This document shows, in pieces, positions 17,076-25,840 of a DNA stretch of 64,000 nt. The DNA is from Pseudomonas protegens (GTDB taxonomy: Bacteria; Pseudomonadota; Gammaproteobacteria; Pseudomonadales; Pseudomonadaceae): the NCBI RefSeq assembly GCF_013407925.2, contig NZ_CP060201.1:1426001-1490000 (forward strand), in the 5' to 3' direction. The position numbers were made by a program, and so were the translations under genes. Position 1 is the first letter of the stretch; each line of letters starts with the position of its first letter. The notes under the pieces are model-generated. The model saw only the letters and a program-made list of their open reading frames with translations, had not been told where the DNA came from and did not search any database.

Positions 17076-18041
17076 ATGGACCAGAGCCGCGCCATCCGCC
17101 ATTTCCTGTACTACCTCGAACGCCACCCGGCCCTGAGCAACGCCCGGGCGCCGCAGGTGGTGATCGGCCACACCGCCGACTACCAGGCCATGGTCAGCGC
17201 CATCATCGAACAGTCGCACCAGGCCACGCCGCTGGCGCTCAGCGCCCTGCGCCTGGACCTTGAGCCGGCCGAACGCCTGGCCCGGGCGATCATCGACTGC
17301 GACCTGTACATTTTTTTCTACGACTCCTCGACCCTGGCCCAGCCGCGCCCCGACGGCCCGGAATTTCTCCGCCCGCTGCACGGGTTGATGGCCGAACACT
17401 GGAAGAAGTCGCTGCTGTTCAAGGATTACGGCGAGTACTTCTACGACACCTTCAGCGTCGAGCCGCAGCGTATCGCCGACCTCAACGCCACCTTGATCCG
17501 CCGCCTGTCCCAGGCCTCGATCCTGAGCTTCAGCGACCCCCAGGGCTCCTATTTCGAAGCGCCCTTGAGCAGCGTGAAGAAATGGACCGACATCAACGGC
17601 GTCGGCAACTACGACCTGGCACCCGGGGAAATCGCGACCCACAGCGAGGCCATCAACGGTCATGTGAAGTTTCTCGGGACCTTCCTCAGCACCATCCCCT
17701 TTGCCCGCAAATACGGGGTACTGCAGGCACCGCTGGAGCTGTGGATCGACAACTCGACCATCACCCGCGTTGCCACCGAGGTGCCCGGGCTGGCCAATGA
17801 CTTCAACAAATACCTGGATGCCAACCCGTCCAACCGGCGCATCGAGGAGCTGGGCATCGGCACCAACGAGGGCATCAAGTCCCTCTACGGGCGCAATTCC
17901 GGCTTCGAGGAACGCCACTGCGGCCTGCACCTGGGGCTGGGAGGCAGCGCCAAGGGCAGCCACCACCTGGATCTGATCTTCAGCTCAGGAGTGCTGGCGG
18001 TGGACAACAAGCCGGTGTTCGACGGCCAGTTCGCCTTTTAA
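17076..18041 (+). CDS. M29-aminopeptidase-like metalloenzyme of unknown role
   Basis: 321 residues with a GGGAGG ribosome site. The C-terminal half matches the M29 (AmpS/NicX-type) metal site: Glu185 in APGE, Glu258 in EELGIGTNEG, His285 in GLHLGLGG, and His297 and Asp299 in SHHLDLIF. All five expected ligands are there. The N-terminal ~170 residues are shorter than in usual M29 enzymes (~410 aa in total) and not recognised. It follows the 45-residue peptide gene by 63 bp and has no other partner. It may trim or otherwise modify that peptide. Fold assignment rests on motif reading. Confidence 0.75.
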   Translation: MDQSRAIRHFLYYLERHPALSNARAPQVVIGHTADYQAMVSAIIEQSHQATPLALSALRLDLEPAERLARAIIDCDLYIFFYDSSTLAQPRPDGPEFLRPLHGLMAEHWKKSLLFKDYGEYFYDTFSVEPQRIADLNATLIRRLSQASILSFSDPQGSYFEAPLSSVKKWTDINGVGNYDLAPGEIATHSEAINGHVKFLGTFLSTIPFARKYGVLQAPLELWIDNSTITRVATEVPGLANDFNKYLDANPSNRRIEELGIGTNEGIKSLYGRNSGFEERHCGLHLGLGGSAKGSHHLDLIFSSGVLAVDNKPVFDGQFAF

Positions 18042-18070
18042 CCCTCCTTGCGTAGACGCTGGCTTGTGTC

Positions 18071-18150
18071 GGAGCTGGCTGGCCAGCGAAGGCGATCACA
18101 AGCCTTGCCCAGGAGGTGAGAGCCTATTCGCCGGCAAGCTGGCTGCTACG
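18071..18150. repeat. REP pair (REPIN)
   Basis: Two REP sequences in inverted orientation: GGAGCTGGCTGGCCAGCGAA at 18071-18090 and TTCGCCGGCAAGCTGGCTGC at 18127-18146. This is the usual extragenic palindrome of fluorescent pseudomonads, lying between the ends of two convergent genes. Confidence 0.75.
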
Positions 18151-18161
18151 CAGTTGCAGGC

Positions 18162-18193
18162 AAAAAAAAAACGCCAACCCGAGGGTTGGCGTT
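18162..18193 (-). terminator. Rho-independent terminator of rluB
   Basis: AACGCCAACCC - GA - GGGTTGGCGTT hairpin (18170-18193). On the minus strand a run of T follows (18170 down to 18162), 20 bp after the rluB stop. Confidence 0.85.
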
Positions 18194-18212
18194 CTTGTCG
18201 GCGGGCCGAAGC

Positions 18213-19403
18213 TTACTCCGGCTTGCGACGACCGAAGCCAGGACGCTGGCCCGTGCCGGCCGGGGCGCCACGACGCTTGCCGGACGGCGCGTCCTTGTCC
18301 AGCACCAGGCTGGGACGCTTGGACTTCGATGCCGGCTTGGCCGGGCGCTTGGTGTCCGCCGGACGCTCGGCTACCGGGGTGCCACGGCCAGTGGCCGGGC
18401 GCGGCGCGCGTGGAGCGCGCTCGCCATCCTGACGGGCCGCCGGCTTGCGCCCTGGGCGCTCGCCTTCGATCTGCGGCTCACGGGAGACACGCGGGTTGGC
18501 CGCTGCACCGTTGGCCGGACGCAGGGTGCGCACGCGCTCGCTCTTGCCCACCGGACGCGAGGATTTACGCTGCATGCGCTCCAGCTTGTCCTTGGACTTG
18601 GCGTTGAGCTGCGGCAAGGCCACCGGGGTCAGGCCGACTTCGGCGCTGAGCACGTCGACTTCGTACTGGCTCATTTCGCGCCAGCGGCCCATCGGCAGGT
18701 CGGAGTTGAGGAACACCGGACCGAAGCGCACGCGCTTCAGGCGGCTGACCACCAGGCCCTGGGATTCCCACAGGCGACGCACTTCACGGTTGCGACCTTC
18801 CATCACCACGCAGTGATACCAGTGGTTGAAGCCTTCGCCACCGGGCGCCTGCTGGATGTCGGTGAACTTGGCCGGGCCGTCTTCGAGCATGACCCCGGCC
18901 TTGAGGCGCTCGATCATCTCGTCGTCGACTTCGCCGCGCACACGCACCGCGTACTCGCGGTCCATCTCGTAGGACGGGTGCATCAGGCGGTTGGCCAGCT
19001 CACCGTCGGTGGTGAACATCAGCAAGCCGGTGGTGTTGATGTCCAGGCGGCCGATGTTGATCCAGCGGCCTTCGCGCGGACGCGGCAGCTTGTCGAACAC
19101 GGTCGGACGGCCTTCCGGGTCGTCACGGGTGCAGATCTCGCCGTCGGGCTTGTTGTACATGATCACGCGGCGCACCGATTCGGCGGCCTCTTCGCGCTTG
19201 ATCACCTTGCCATCGATGGAAATGGCGTCATGCAGGTCAACGCGCAGGCCCAGGGTGGCCTCTTTGCCGTTGACCTTGATCCGGCCCTGGCTGATCCAGG
19301 ACTCGACGTCGCGGCGCGAGCCGACGCCGATGCGGGCGAGGACTTTCTGCAGTTTCTCGCCGGCTGGACGGATTTCCTGGTCGTTCTGATCGGTATCGCT
19401 CAT
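18213..19403 (-). CDS. rluB: RluB, 23S rRNA pseudouridine synthase
   Basis: 396 residues. An S4 RNA-binding domain (EKLQKVLARIGVGSRRDVE, residues ~16-75) is followed by the RsuA/RluB catalytic domain with Asp121 in GRLDINTTGLL. RluB makes pseudouridine 2605 in 23S rRNA. The C-terminal ~130 residues are a basic Arg/Pro/Ala-rich tail typical of Pseudomonas versions. It follows scpB on the same strand after a REPIN-bearing gap of 261 bp, as in the conserved scpA-scpB-rluB order. Confidence 0.95.
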   Translation of the reverse strand: MSDTDQNDQEIRPAGEKLQKVLARIGVGSRRDVESWISQGRIKVNGKEATLGLRVDLHDAISIDGKVIKREEAAESVRRVIMYNKPDGEICTRDDPEGRPTVFDKLPRPREGRWINIGRLDINTTGLLMFTTDGELANRLMHPSYEMDREYAVRVRGEVDDEMIERLKAGVMLEDGPAKFTDIQQAPGGEGFNHWYHCVVMEGRNREVRRLWESQGLVVSRLKRVRFGPVFLNSDLPMGRWREMSQYEVDVLSAEVGLTPVALPQLNAKSKDKLERMQRKSSRPVGKSERVRTLRPANGAAANPRVSREPQIEGERPGRKPAARQDGERAPRAPRPATGRGTPVAERPADTKRPAKPASKSKRPSLVLDKDAPSGKRRGAPAGTGQRPGFGRRKPE

Positions 19404-19582
19404 CTGGGCACCTCCCGGTGTAGCGCTTCAGGCTTGAGCGGCCTGAAGACGTGAAAACAGGTTCTGTGGCGAAGGGATCGCCAAAGGGTCGCGAATCATA
19501 CGCTCATGGCGGCGATTGCGCATCACAGACTAGTTGATAAGTCGCCGCCCGTTTTTTTTCCGCCCACCGGTGATGCAGCGCA

Positions 19583-19660
19583 GGGCCGGCTTGCTGGCGA
19601 AGAAGGCCGCAGGCCTTGCACCGAACCGGTTGACGCCTTCGCTGGCAAGCCAGCTCCTAC
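19583..19660. repeat. REP pair (REPIN) between rluB and scpB
   Basis: Inverted copies: GGGCCGGCTTGCTGGCGAAG at 19583-19602 and GCCTTCGCTGGCAAGCCAGC at 19635-19654, continuing to CTCCTAC. Same family as the copies at 18071 and 54255. Confidence 0.8.
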
Positions 19661-19664
19661 AAGA

Positions 19665-20672
19665 TCAGTCGTCCAGCAGGCGGCGTTCGTTTTCGATGGC
19701 TTCGGCCAGGGCTTCGGCCTCTTCTTCACTCAGCTCCGGTGCAGAAGGTTCCAGCGCGGCTACCGCGGCCAGCAACTTGGCCCGGGCCTCGGCGACACCC
19801 AGCACATCGTCCTGCGCGTCGAGCAGCGGCTCATCCTCGGGCTCGACCGGGAGTTCATCGGCTTCATCAACGGGGATGTCAGCTTCGGCCTGAACCTCTT
19901 CCTGGGGGAGATCCAGCACCGGTTCTTGCTGCTCCCCCTGTTCCAGCGCTACCGGAGCATCGCGATGCAGGTCGTCGAAGTCGGTCTTGATCCCCTCTTC
20001 CATCGAATCCAGCTCCAGCAACAGGGTATGGAAGCTGGTTTCCTCCTTGGGCTCCTCCTGCTCGGCGCTGGCGTCGGCCAGTTGCTGCAGGTGCTCGGGC
20101 ACGGGGGCGTCATCGAACTCCAGCACCGGCTCGGCCTCGATCTCCCGCAGTTCGGCCTGGGGCGGCAGGTCGTCGAGGTTCTTCAGGTTGAAATGGTCGA
20201 GAAAGGCCTTGGTGGTGGCGAACATCGCCGGTTTGCCCGGCACATCGCGGTAGCCCACCACCCGAATCCACTCGCGCTCCAGCAGAGTCTTGACGATGTT
20301 GCTGTTGACCGCCACGCCACGCACGTCCTCGATCTCGCCGCGGGTGATGGGCTGGCGGTAGGCGATCAGGGCCATGGTTTCCAGCAGGGCACGGGAGTAG
20401 CGCTGCGGGCGCTCCTCCCACAGGCGGCCGACCCAGGGCGCGAACTTTTCGCGGATCTGCAGGCGATAGCCGGAAGCCACTTCCTTGAGTTCGAAGGCCC
20501 GCCCCTCGCAGGATTTGCCGAGCAGGGTCAGGGCCTTCTTGAAGACGGCCGGGTCCGGCCGCTCGGCTTCTTCGAAGAGCTCGAACAGACGTTCCAGGGA
20601 CTGGGGTTTTCCCGAGGCCAACAGAAAGGCTTCGAGCAGGGAAGCCAGCTCGCGGGGTTCATTCAGGTTCAT
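19665..20672 (-). CDS. scpB: ScpB, segregation and condensation protein B
   Basis: 335 residues. Winged-helix kleisin-associated protein of the SMC-ScpAB condensin (LLEAFLLASGKPQSLERLF, ETMALIAYRQPITRGEIED, FATTKAFLDHFNL). The family core ends near residue 180; the remaining ~150 residues are a very acidic tail (Glu/Asp/Pro-rich), common in pseudomonads. It starts 12 bp after scpA. Confidence 0.94.
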   Translation of the reverse strand: MNLNEPRELASLLEAFLLASGKPQSLERLFELFEEAERPDPAVFKKALTLLGKSCEGRAFELKEVASGYRLQIREKFAPWVGRLWEERPQRYSRALLETMALIAYRQPITRGEIEDVRGVAVNSNIVKTLLEREWIRVVGYRDVPGKPAMFATTKAFLDHFNLKNLDDLPPQAELREIEAEPVLEFDDAPVPEHLQQLADASAEQEEPKEETSFHTLLLELDSMEEGIKTDFDDLHRDAPVALEQGEQQEPVLDLPQEEVQAEADIPVDEADELPVEPEDEPLLDAQDDVLGVAEARAKLLAAVAALEPSAPELSEEEAEALAEAIENERRLLDD

Positions 20673-20684
20673 GATTTAAGCTCG

Positions 20685-21503
20685 TTATTCGGCGCGTGCC
20701 CGTACGTGGATGGCCGCAAAGGGCTCATTCTGCACCAGCTCGACCAGGGATTCCTTGACCAGTTCGAGGATCGCCATGAAGGTCACCACCACCCCCAGGC
20801 GCCCTTCCTCGGCGGTGAACAGCTCGACAAAGGGCACGAAACCGCCGCCCTTGAGCCGCTCCAGCACATCGCTCATGCGCTCGCGGGTGGACAAGGCCTC
20901 GCGGCTGACCTGATGGCTTTCGAACATGTCGCCACGGCGCAGCACCTCGGCCATGGACATCAGCAACTCTTCCAGGGCCACATCCGGCAACAGCTTGCGC
21001 ACCCGGGCCTCGGGCGCATCGAGCTTGGGCACCACCACGTCGCGGCCGACCCGGCTCAGGCCATCGATGCCTTCGGCGGCGGCCTTGAAGCGCTCGTACT
21101 CCTGCAGGCGGCGAATCAGTTCGGCGCGCGGATCGTCCTCTTCTTCCTCGACCTCGGCGGAACGCGGCAGCAGCATGCGCGATTTGATCTCGGCCAGCAT
21201 CGCCGCCATCACCAGGTACTCGGCGGCCAGCTCCAGGCGCACCGACTGCATCAGTTCCACATAACCCATGTACTGGCGGGTGATTTCCGCCACCGGGATA
21301 TCGAGGATGTTGATGTTCTGCTTGCGGATCAGGTACAGCAGCAGGTCCAGCGGGCCTTCGAAGGCTTCGAGGAAGACTTCCAGGGCATCCGGGGGGATGT
21401 ACAGGTCCAGGGGCATTTCCATGACCGCCTGGCCGTAGACCATGGCGAAGGGCAGCTCCTGTTGGGCGCCGGCCTGTTCGTCGACGGTTTCTACTGCGGA
21501 CAT
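20685..21503 (-). CDS. scpA: ScpA, kleisin subunit of SMC condensin
   Basis: 272 residues. Kleisin N-terminal segment (LEAFEGPLDLLLYLIRKQNI) and middle helical region (AAEYLVMAAMLAEIKSRMLL), with a C-terminal winged helix. It bridges SMC heads with ScpB in chromosome segregation. The ATG directly follows the yciO stop (TAG-ATG), so the two are coupled. Confidence 0.95.
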   Translation of the reverse strand: MSAVETVDEQAGAQQELPFAMVYGQAVMEMPLDLYIPPDALEVFLEAFEGPLDLLLYLIRKQNINILDIPVAEITRQYMGYVELMQSVRLELAAEYLVMAAMLAEIKSRMLLPRSAEVEEEEDDPRAELIRRLQEYERFKAAAEGIDGLSRVGRDVVVPKLDAPEARVRKLLPDVALEELLMSMAEVLRRGDMFESHQVSREALSTRERMSDVLERLKGGGFVPFVELFTAEEGRLGVVVTFMAILELVKESLVELVQNEPFAAIHVRARAE

Positions 21504-22133
21504 CTAGGCCTCGGCCATGAACGGCGCTGGGTCGCCGCAACCGACGCGGATCACTTCCGGCTCACCGTCGGCCAGGCTGATCACCGTGGACGACTCGGTG
21601 CTGCCAAAGCCGCCGTCGATGATCAGGTCCACCTGGTGCTCCAGCAGTTGGCGCATCTCGTAGGGATCGCTCAGGGCCTCGGTGTCGCCGGGCATGATCA
21701 GGCTGACGCTCATCAGCGGCTCGCCCAGCTCGGCCAGCAGCGCCAGGGCAATCGGGTTGCTCGGCACCCGCAGGCCGATGGTGCGGCGCTTGGGGTGCAA
21801 CAGCAGGCGCGGCACCTCCCGAGTGGCGTTGAGAATAAAGGTATAGGGCCCCGGCACATGGGCCTTGAGCAGGCGGAAGGTGCCGGTGTCGATCTTGGCG
21901 AACAGGCCCAACTGCGAGAGGTCGCTGCAGATCAGCGCGAAGTTGTGCTTGTCGTCCAGCTGGCGCAAGCGGCGCACCCGCTCGATCGCGGCCTTGTCGC
22001 CCATCTGGCAGGCGACGGCGTAGGACGAATCGGTGGGATAGATCACCACGCCACCGCCACGGATGATCTCGACGGCCTGTTTGATCAGGCGCGGCTGGGG
22101 GTTTTCCGGGTGGATCTGGAAAAATTGACTCAC
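21504..22133 (-). CDS. yciO: YciO, Sua5/YrdC-family protein
   Basis: 209 residues. The YrdC-like domain binds double-stranded RNA and, in relatives, makes threonylcarbamoyl-AMP for tRNA t6A; YciO itself has a less certain role. Motifs: GGGVVIYPTDSSYAVAC, KRRTIGLRVPSNPIALALL. The GTG at 22133 is chosen: it gives MSQFFQIHPENPQ, the same start as E. coli YciO, with AGGTAGAG just before it. An ATG at 22169 inside the preceding gene is the alternative. Confidence 0.9.
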   Translation of the reverse strand: MSQFFQIHPENPQPRLIKQAVEIIRGGGVVIYPTDSSYAVACQMGDKAAIERVRRLRQLDDKHNFALICSDLSQLGLFAKIDTGTFRLLKAHVPGPYTFILNATREVPRLLLHPKRRTIGLRVPSNPIALALLAELGEPLMSVSLIMPGDTEALSDPYEMRQLLEHQVDLIIDGGFGSTESSTVISLADGEPEVIRVGCGDPAPFMAEA

Positions 22134-22146
22134 TGTCTCTACCTGT

Positions 22147-23007
22147 TCAGGCGGCAATAATTGGCTCATGTTTGAAGCGACACCATAGCGGCGGCAGATC
22201 CTCGGGGACCGGACGGTATTCGCCGATCTCGGACCAGCCTCCTGGACCATGAAAGTCACTGCCGGCGCTGACCAGCAGTCCGAATTCACGAGCAAGAATA
22301 GCCAGACTGCCCACTTGCTCCGCAGGTTGATGGCCATTGACCACTTCAATGGCATGACCACCGGCTTGAATATAGTCGGCAATCAGACGGCGACGCTTGC
22401 TGCGGGTGAAATCGTAGTGCCAGGGATGGGCCAGGCTGACCCAGGCACCGGCCTCGCGCAGGGTGCCGACCGTTTCCTCCAGGGTGGGCCAGTGCAGCTT
22501 GACGTCACCCAGCTTTCCCGCCCCCAGCCACTTGCGGAAGGCTTCGGCGCGGTCCTTGACGAAGCCGGCACGCACCAGGTAATCGGCAAAATGCGGCCGC
22601 GCCGGGGCGTTGCCGCTGTCGCCCAGTTCCTGCTGGATGGCCCGGGCGCCTTCCAAGGCGCCCGGCATGCCTTTGAGGGCCAGCTTGCGGCTGATCTCCT
22701 CGGAACGCAGCCAGCGCCCCGCGTGAAGTTTCTCGATGGCGGTCACCAGGGCCGGGGCTCGGGTATCGAATCCGTAGCCCAGCACATGAATAGTGGCGCC
22801 GCCCCAGGTGCAGGACAGCTCGACGCCGTTGACCAACTGCATGCCCAGTTGCGCCGCTGCCTGACGAGCCTCGTCCAGCCCCTCGAGGGTGTCGTGGTCG
22901 GTCAGGGACAGGATTCGCACGCCTCTCTCGTACGCACGCGCAACCAGAACCGCGGGCGCCAGGGCGCCGTCGGAGGCCGTGCTATGGCAGTGCAAATCGA
23001 CATTCAC
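22147..23007 (-). CDS. rnm: PHP-domain phosphoesterase (YciV/RNase AM type)
   Basis: 286 residues. PHP metal motifs: [11 protein letters not shown] at the N-terminus, [17 protein letters not shown] and [11 protein letters not shown]. coli YciV is a 5'-to-3' exonuclease on short RNA and also hydrolyses 3',5'-nucleoside bisphosphates. The order yciV-yciO followed by scp genes and rluB mirrors E. coli yciV-yciO-(yciQ)-rluB. Confident of the family, somewhat less of the exact substrate. Confidence 0.88.
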   Translation of the reverse strand: MNVDLHCHSTASDGALAPAVLVARAYERGVRILSLTDHDTLEGLDEARQAAAQLGMQLVNGVELSCTWGGATIHVLGYGFDTRAPALVTAIEKLHAGRWLRSEEISRKLALKGMPGALEGARAIQQELGDSGNAPARPHFADYLVRAGFVKDRAEAFRKWLGAGKLGDVKLHWPTLEETVGTLREAGAWVSLAHPWHYDFTRSKRRRLIADYIQAGGHAIEVVNGHQPAEQVGSLAILAREFGLLVSAGSDFHGPGGWSEIGEYRPVPEDLPPLWCRFKHEPIIAA

Positions 23008-23094
23008 AGGATGTTAAAACCTCAAGTCAGCTGGCGCTTTCGCGACCAAGGATGTTTGTTATTATGCCGCCACATCCTGCTTCTGGCTGCCACT

Positions 23095-23691
23095 GTGAAA
23101 CAATTCATCGACTTCATCCCGCTGTTCCTGTTTTTCATCGTCTACAAAATTGATCCCCGAGTCGTCGACCTGGCTGGGCACGAAGTCAGCGTGGGCGGCA
23201 TCTACAGCGCCACGGCGGTGCTGATCATCAGTTCCCTGGTGGTGTACGGCGCGCTGTTCATTTCCCAGCGCAAACTGGAAAAGAGCCAGTGGCTGACCCT
23301 GGTCGCCTGCCTGGTCTTCGGCAGCCTGACCCTGGCCTTCCACAGCGAAACCTTCCTCAAATGGAAAGCCCCGGTGGTCAACTGGCTGTTCGCCCTGGCC
23401 TTCATCGGCAGCCATTTCATCGGCGACCGCCTGCTGATCAAGCGCATCATGGGCCACGCCCTGACCCTGCCTGAGCCGGTATGGACCCGCCTGAACATCG
23501 CCTGGATCGCCTTCTTCCTGTTCTGCGGCGCCGCCAACCTGTTCGTCGCCTTCACGTTCCAGAGCATCTGGGTCGACTTCAAGGTCTTCGGCAGCCTGGG
23601 CATGACCGTATTGTTCCTGGTGGGCCAGGGCATCTACCTGTCGCGCCACCTGCATGACGCCGATCCCACCACCCCGAAAACCGAGGACTGA
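23095..23691 (+). CDS. yciB: YciB, inner-membrane septation protein A
   Basis: 198 residues with five hydrophobic segments ([58 protein letters not shown] and a C-terminal one). It belongs to the YciB/IspZ family, which acts in cell-envelope synthesis and division. The start is GTG at 23095 ([10 protein letters not shown]), where the family begins. It is divergent from rnm and followed by a YciI gene one base after its stop. Confidence 0.93.
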   Translation: MKQFIDFIPLFLFFIVYKIDPRVVDLAGHEVSVGGIYSATAVLIISSLVVYGALFISQRKLEKSQWLTLVACLVFGSLTLAFHSETFLKWKAPVVNWLFALAFIGSHFIGDRLLIKRIMGHALTLPEPVWTRLNIAWIAFFLFCGAANLFVAFTFQSIWVDFKVFGSLGMTVLFLVGQGIYLSRHLHDADPTTPKTED

Positions 23692-23692
23692 C

Positions 23693-23992
23693 ATGCTTTA
23701 CGCAATCATTGCCACAGACGTCGCCAATTCCCTGGAAAAACGCCTGGCCGCGCGCCCGGCGCACCTGGAGCGACTGCAAGTACTCAAGGAGCAAGGGCGT
23801 GTGGTGCTGGCCGGCCCGCACCCAGCGATCGACAGCAATGACCCTGGCGCCGCCGGTTTCACCGGCAGCCTTATCGTGGCCGAGTTCGAATCCCTGGAAG
23901 CCGCCCAGGCCTGGGCCGAGGCCGACCCCTTCGTGAGCGCTGGCGTCTACGCCAATGTGCTGGTCAAGCCGTTCAGGCAATCGATGCCGTAA
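23693..23992 (+). CDS. YciI-family protein
   Basis: 99-residue dimeric alpha-beta-barrel-like protein. Seen: [25 protein letters not shown]-type VVLAGPHPA and a conserved end ([12 protein letters not shown]). The His-Asp pair of some relatives is replaced by TDV. Role unknown. Co-transcribed with yciB. Confidence 0.88.
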   Translation: MLYAIIATDVANSLEKRLAARPAHLERLQVLKEQGRVVLAGPHPAIDSNDPGAAGFTGSLIVAEFESLEAAQAWAEADPFVSAGVYANVLVKPFRQSMP

Positions 23993-24003
23993 ATCCTCCC
24001 CGG

Positions 24004-24030
24004 CGCGATGAACCTTCAGGGTCCATCGCG
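24004..24030 (+). terminator. Hairpin terminator after the YciI gene
   Basis: CGCGATG ... CATCGCG perfect 7-bp outer stem with three further inner pairs, followed by TTCTC. Eleven bases after the stop. Confidence 0.55.
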
Positions 24031-24102
24031 TTCTCAATCGCTCATTATTCTCGTTTGACGGCCGACAACCTGCCCAACACTCGATTGGAATCAGGAGTTT
24101 CG

Positions 24103-24513
24103 ATGCGCCAAGGTCCGCTGTGTCTGCTGTTGGTCATGTTGTCGATCGGGGCTCCGGCCCTTGCCGAAGAAACCCAGGAAACCGGTCATTCGACGCCGCT
24201 GTCCCTGAGCGCCGGCAGTCAGATCACCGAGTTGCAGCAACGCTTGAAAGAAAGCGAGCGCCTGCGAGAAGAGCTGAGCAAACAATTGCAAAGCGCCGAC
24301 GCTGAACGGGAAAGCCCACAGCTGGCCCGCTTGCGCCAGGAGAACCAGCGCCTCAAGCTGCAGCTCAAAGAGGCCCAGGCCAACCCGGTGCCGCGACTGC
24401 TGACCGATCAGCAGCAATGGTTCGTCACCGGCGGCGGCGTGGCCCTCATCGCCCTGCTCTGCGGTATCTTCGCCAGTGGTGGGCATCGCAAGCGTCGACA
24501 ATGGCTAAATTGA
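24103..24513 (+). CDS. Signal-peptide, coiled-coil, membrane-anchored protein
   Basis: 136 residues. A signal peptide (LCLLLVMLSIGAPALA), then a coiled coil of about 65 residues (ELQQRLKESERLREELSKQL), then a membrane segment near the C-terminus (FVTGGGVALIALLCGIFASG) and a basic end (HRKRRQWLN). This is the architecture of the TIGR04211/YgiM-like family without its SH3 domain. It lies seven bases before the response-regulator gene and may belong to the same operon. Confidence 0.7.
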   Translation: MRQGPLCLLLVMLSIGAPALAEETQETGHSTPLSLSAGSQITELQQRLKESERLREELSKQLQSADAERESPQLARLRQENQRLKLQLKEAQANPVPRLLTDQQQWFVTGGGVALIALLCGIFASGGHRKRRQWLN

Positions 24514-24520
24514 GTGATTC

Positions 24521-25198
24521 ATGAGCGACCTGTTACTGATTGATGATGACCAGGAGCTGTGCGAGCTCCTGAGCAGCTGGCTCGGCCAGGAAGGCTTTCA
24601 AGTACGTGCCTGCCACGACGGCCTGAGCGCACGCCGGGCCCTGGCCGAAGCGGCCCCGGCAGCCGTGGTGCTGGACGTCATGCTGCCCGACGGCAGCGGC
24701 CTGGAACTGCTCAAGCAACTGCGCAACGACCACCCCGACCTGCCGGTGCTGATGCTCTCGGCCCGCGGCGAGCCCCTGGACCGCATACTTGGCCTGGAAC
24801 TGGGCGCCGACGACTATCTGGCCAAGCCTTGCGACCCTCGCGAACTCACCGCCCGCCTGCGCGCCGTCCTGCGCCGCAGCCACCCGGTGGCGGCCTCCAG
24901 CCAGCTGGAACTGGGCGACCTGTGCTTCAGCCCGATTCGCGGCGTGGCCACCATCGACGAACAGGACATCAGCCTCACGGTTTCCGAAAGTCGCCTGCTG
25001 GAGGCCCTGCTCAAGCAACCCGGCGAGCCGCTGGACAAGCAGGAACTGGCGCAGATCGCGCTGGGCCGCAAGCTGACCCTGTACGACCGCAGCCTGGACA
25101 TGCACGTGAGCAACCTGCGCAAGAAGATCGGCCCCCATCCCGATGGTCGCCCGCGCATCGTTGCCCTGCGCAGCCGCGGCTACTACTACAGCCTGTAA
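24521..25198 (+). CDS. cpxR: CpxR-type response regulator
   Basis: 225 residues: receiver domain with phospho-acceptor Asp52 (VVLDVMLPDGSG) and acidic pocket (LLIDDDQE), and an OmpR-type winged helix (LDMHVSNLRKKIG, RPRIVALRSRGYYY). It is followed by a CpxP/Spy-like gene and a histidine kinase, which points to the envelope-stress Cpx system. Confidence 0.85.
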   Translation: MSDLLLIDDDQELCELLSSWLGQEGFQVRACHDGLSARRALAEAAPAAVVLDVMLPDGSGLELLKQLRNDHPDLPVLMLSARGEPLDRILGLELGADDYLAKPCDPRELTARLRAVLRRSHPVAASSQLELGDLCFSPIRGVATIDEQDISLTVSESRLLEALLKQPGEPLDKQELAQIALGRKLTLYDRSLDMHVSNLRKKIGPHPDGRPRIVALRSRGYYYSL

Positions 25199-25238
25199 CC
25201 GCGTCCCGACGCCATTGTCAGGGCGCCGGCCCGGCGTC

Positions 25239-25256
25239 TTTACCCAAGCTTTACCC
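25239..25256. promoter_or_regulatory. CpxR-like tandem site
   Basis: TTTAC-N6-TTTAC, within TTTACCCAAGCTTTACCC; on the other strand GTAAA-N6-GTAAA. The CpxR box is GTAAA-N5-GTAAA with some spacing freedom. It lies 81 bp before the CpxP/Spy-like gene, where autoregulation would be expected. Confidence 0.5.
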
Positions 25257-25336
25257 TCCACTGACCGCCGCTGACCTTGATCTGGGTAACCTGAACTCAT
25301 CCGGAACTTACCGGGAATGAGACAAGGAGACACACC

Positions 25337-25774
25337 ATGCGCAAGACCCTGATCGCCCTGCTGTTCGCCGCCGCCCTGCCAACCGTGGCCATGGCCATGC
25401 CTGAAGGCAACGGCCCGATGGGGCCGATGGACGGCCCTCGGCACAGCGAGCACATGCGCGGCAAAGGCCCCTTCGGTCAACTGGACCTGAGCCGTGAGCA
25501 ACGTCAGCAGATCGGCAAGCTGATGGGCGAGCAAATGCACGACCGCAAGGCCGTGGTGGAAAAATACCTGGAGAAACTCTCGCCAGCCGACCAGAAAGCC
25601 ATGAAAGACGAACTGGCCGCCAAACAGCAGAAGACCCAGGCCGACATCCGCGCCCTGCTCAAGCCCGAGCAGCAGAAAGAGTTCGACGCCATCGTCAAGA
25701 AACAAGAGGAACGTCGCGCCGAATGGGCCGAGTTCAAGGCCTGGAAAGCGCAACAACCGCAAAAAGCGCAATAA
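25337..25774 (+). CDS. CpxP/Spy-family periplasmic protein
   Basis: 145 residues with a signal peptide (LIALLFAAALPTVAMA), then a helical body with LTxxQ-like repeats (LDLSREQRQQIGKL, LSPADQKAMK). Family members act as periplasmic chaperones or dampen the Cpx sensor. Placed between the regulator and kinase genes; it could sense misfolded proteins and inhibit the kinase. Confidence 0.82.
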   Translation: MRKTLIALLFAAALPTVAMAMPEGNGPMGPMDGPRHSEHMRGKGPFGQLDLSREQRQQIGKLMGEQMHDRKAVVEKYLEKLSPADQKAMKDELAAKQQKTQADIRALLKPEQQKEFDAIVKKQEERRAEWAEFKAWKAQQPQKAQ

Positions 25775-25840
25775 TGCGTTAGCGTTCATCCCCCAGCCCA
25801 GTGGCCCGCGCCACTGGGCTTTCGCGTTCGAGGAGTCTCT

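Noticed and set aside
19506..22160. 884-codon plus-strand frame opposite scpB, scpA and yciO
   Set aside because: Runs antisense to three coupled, recognisable genes; not protein-like.
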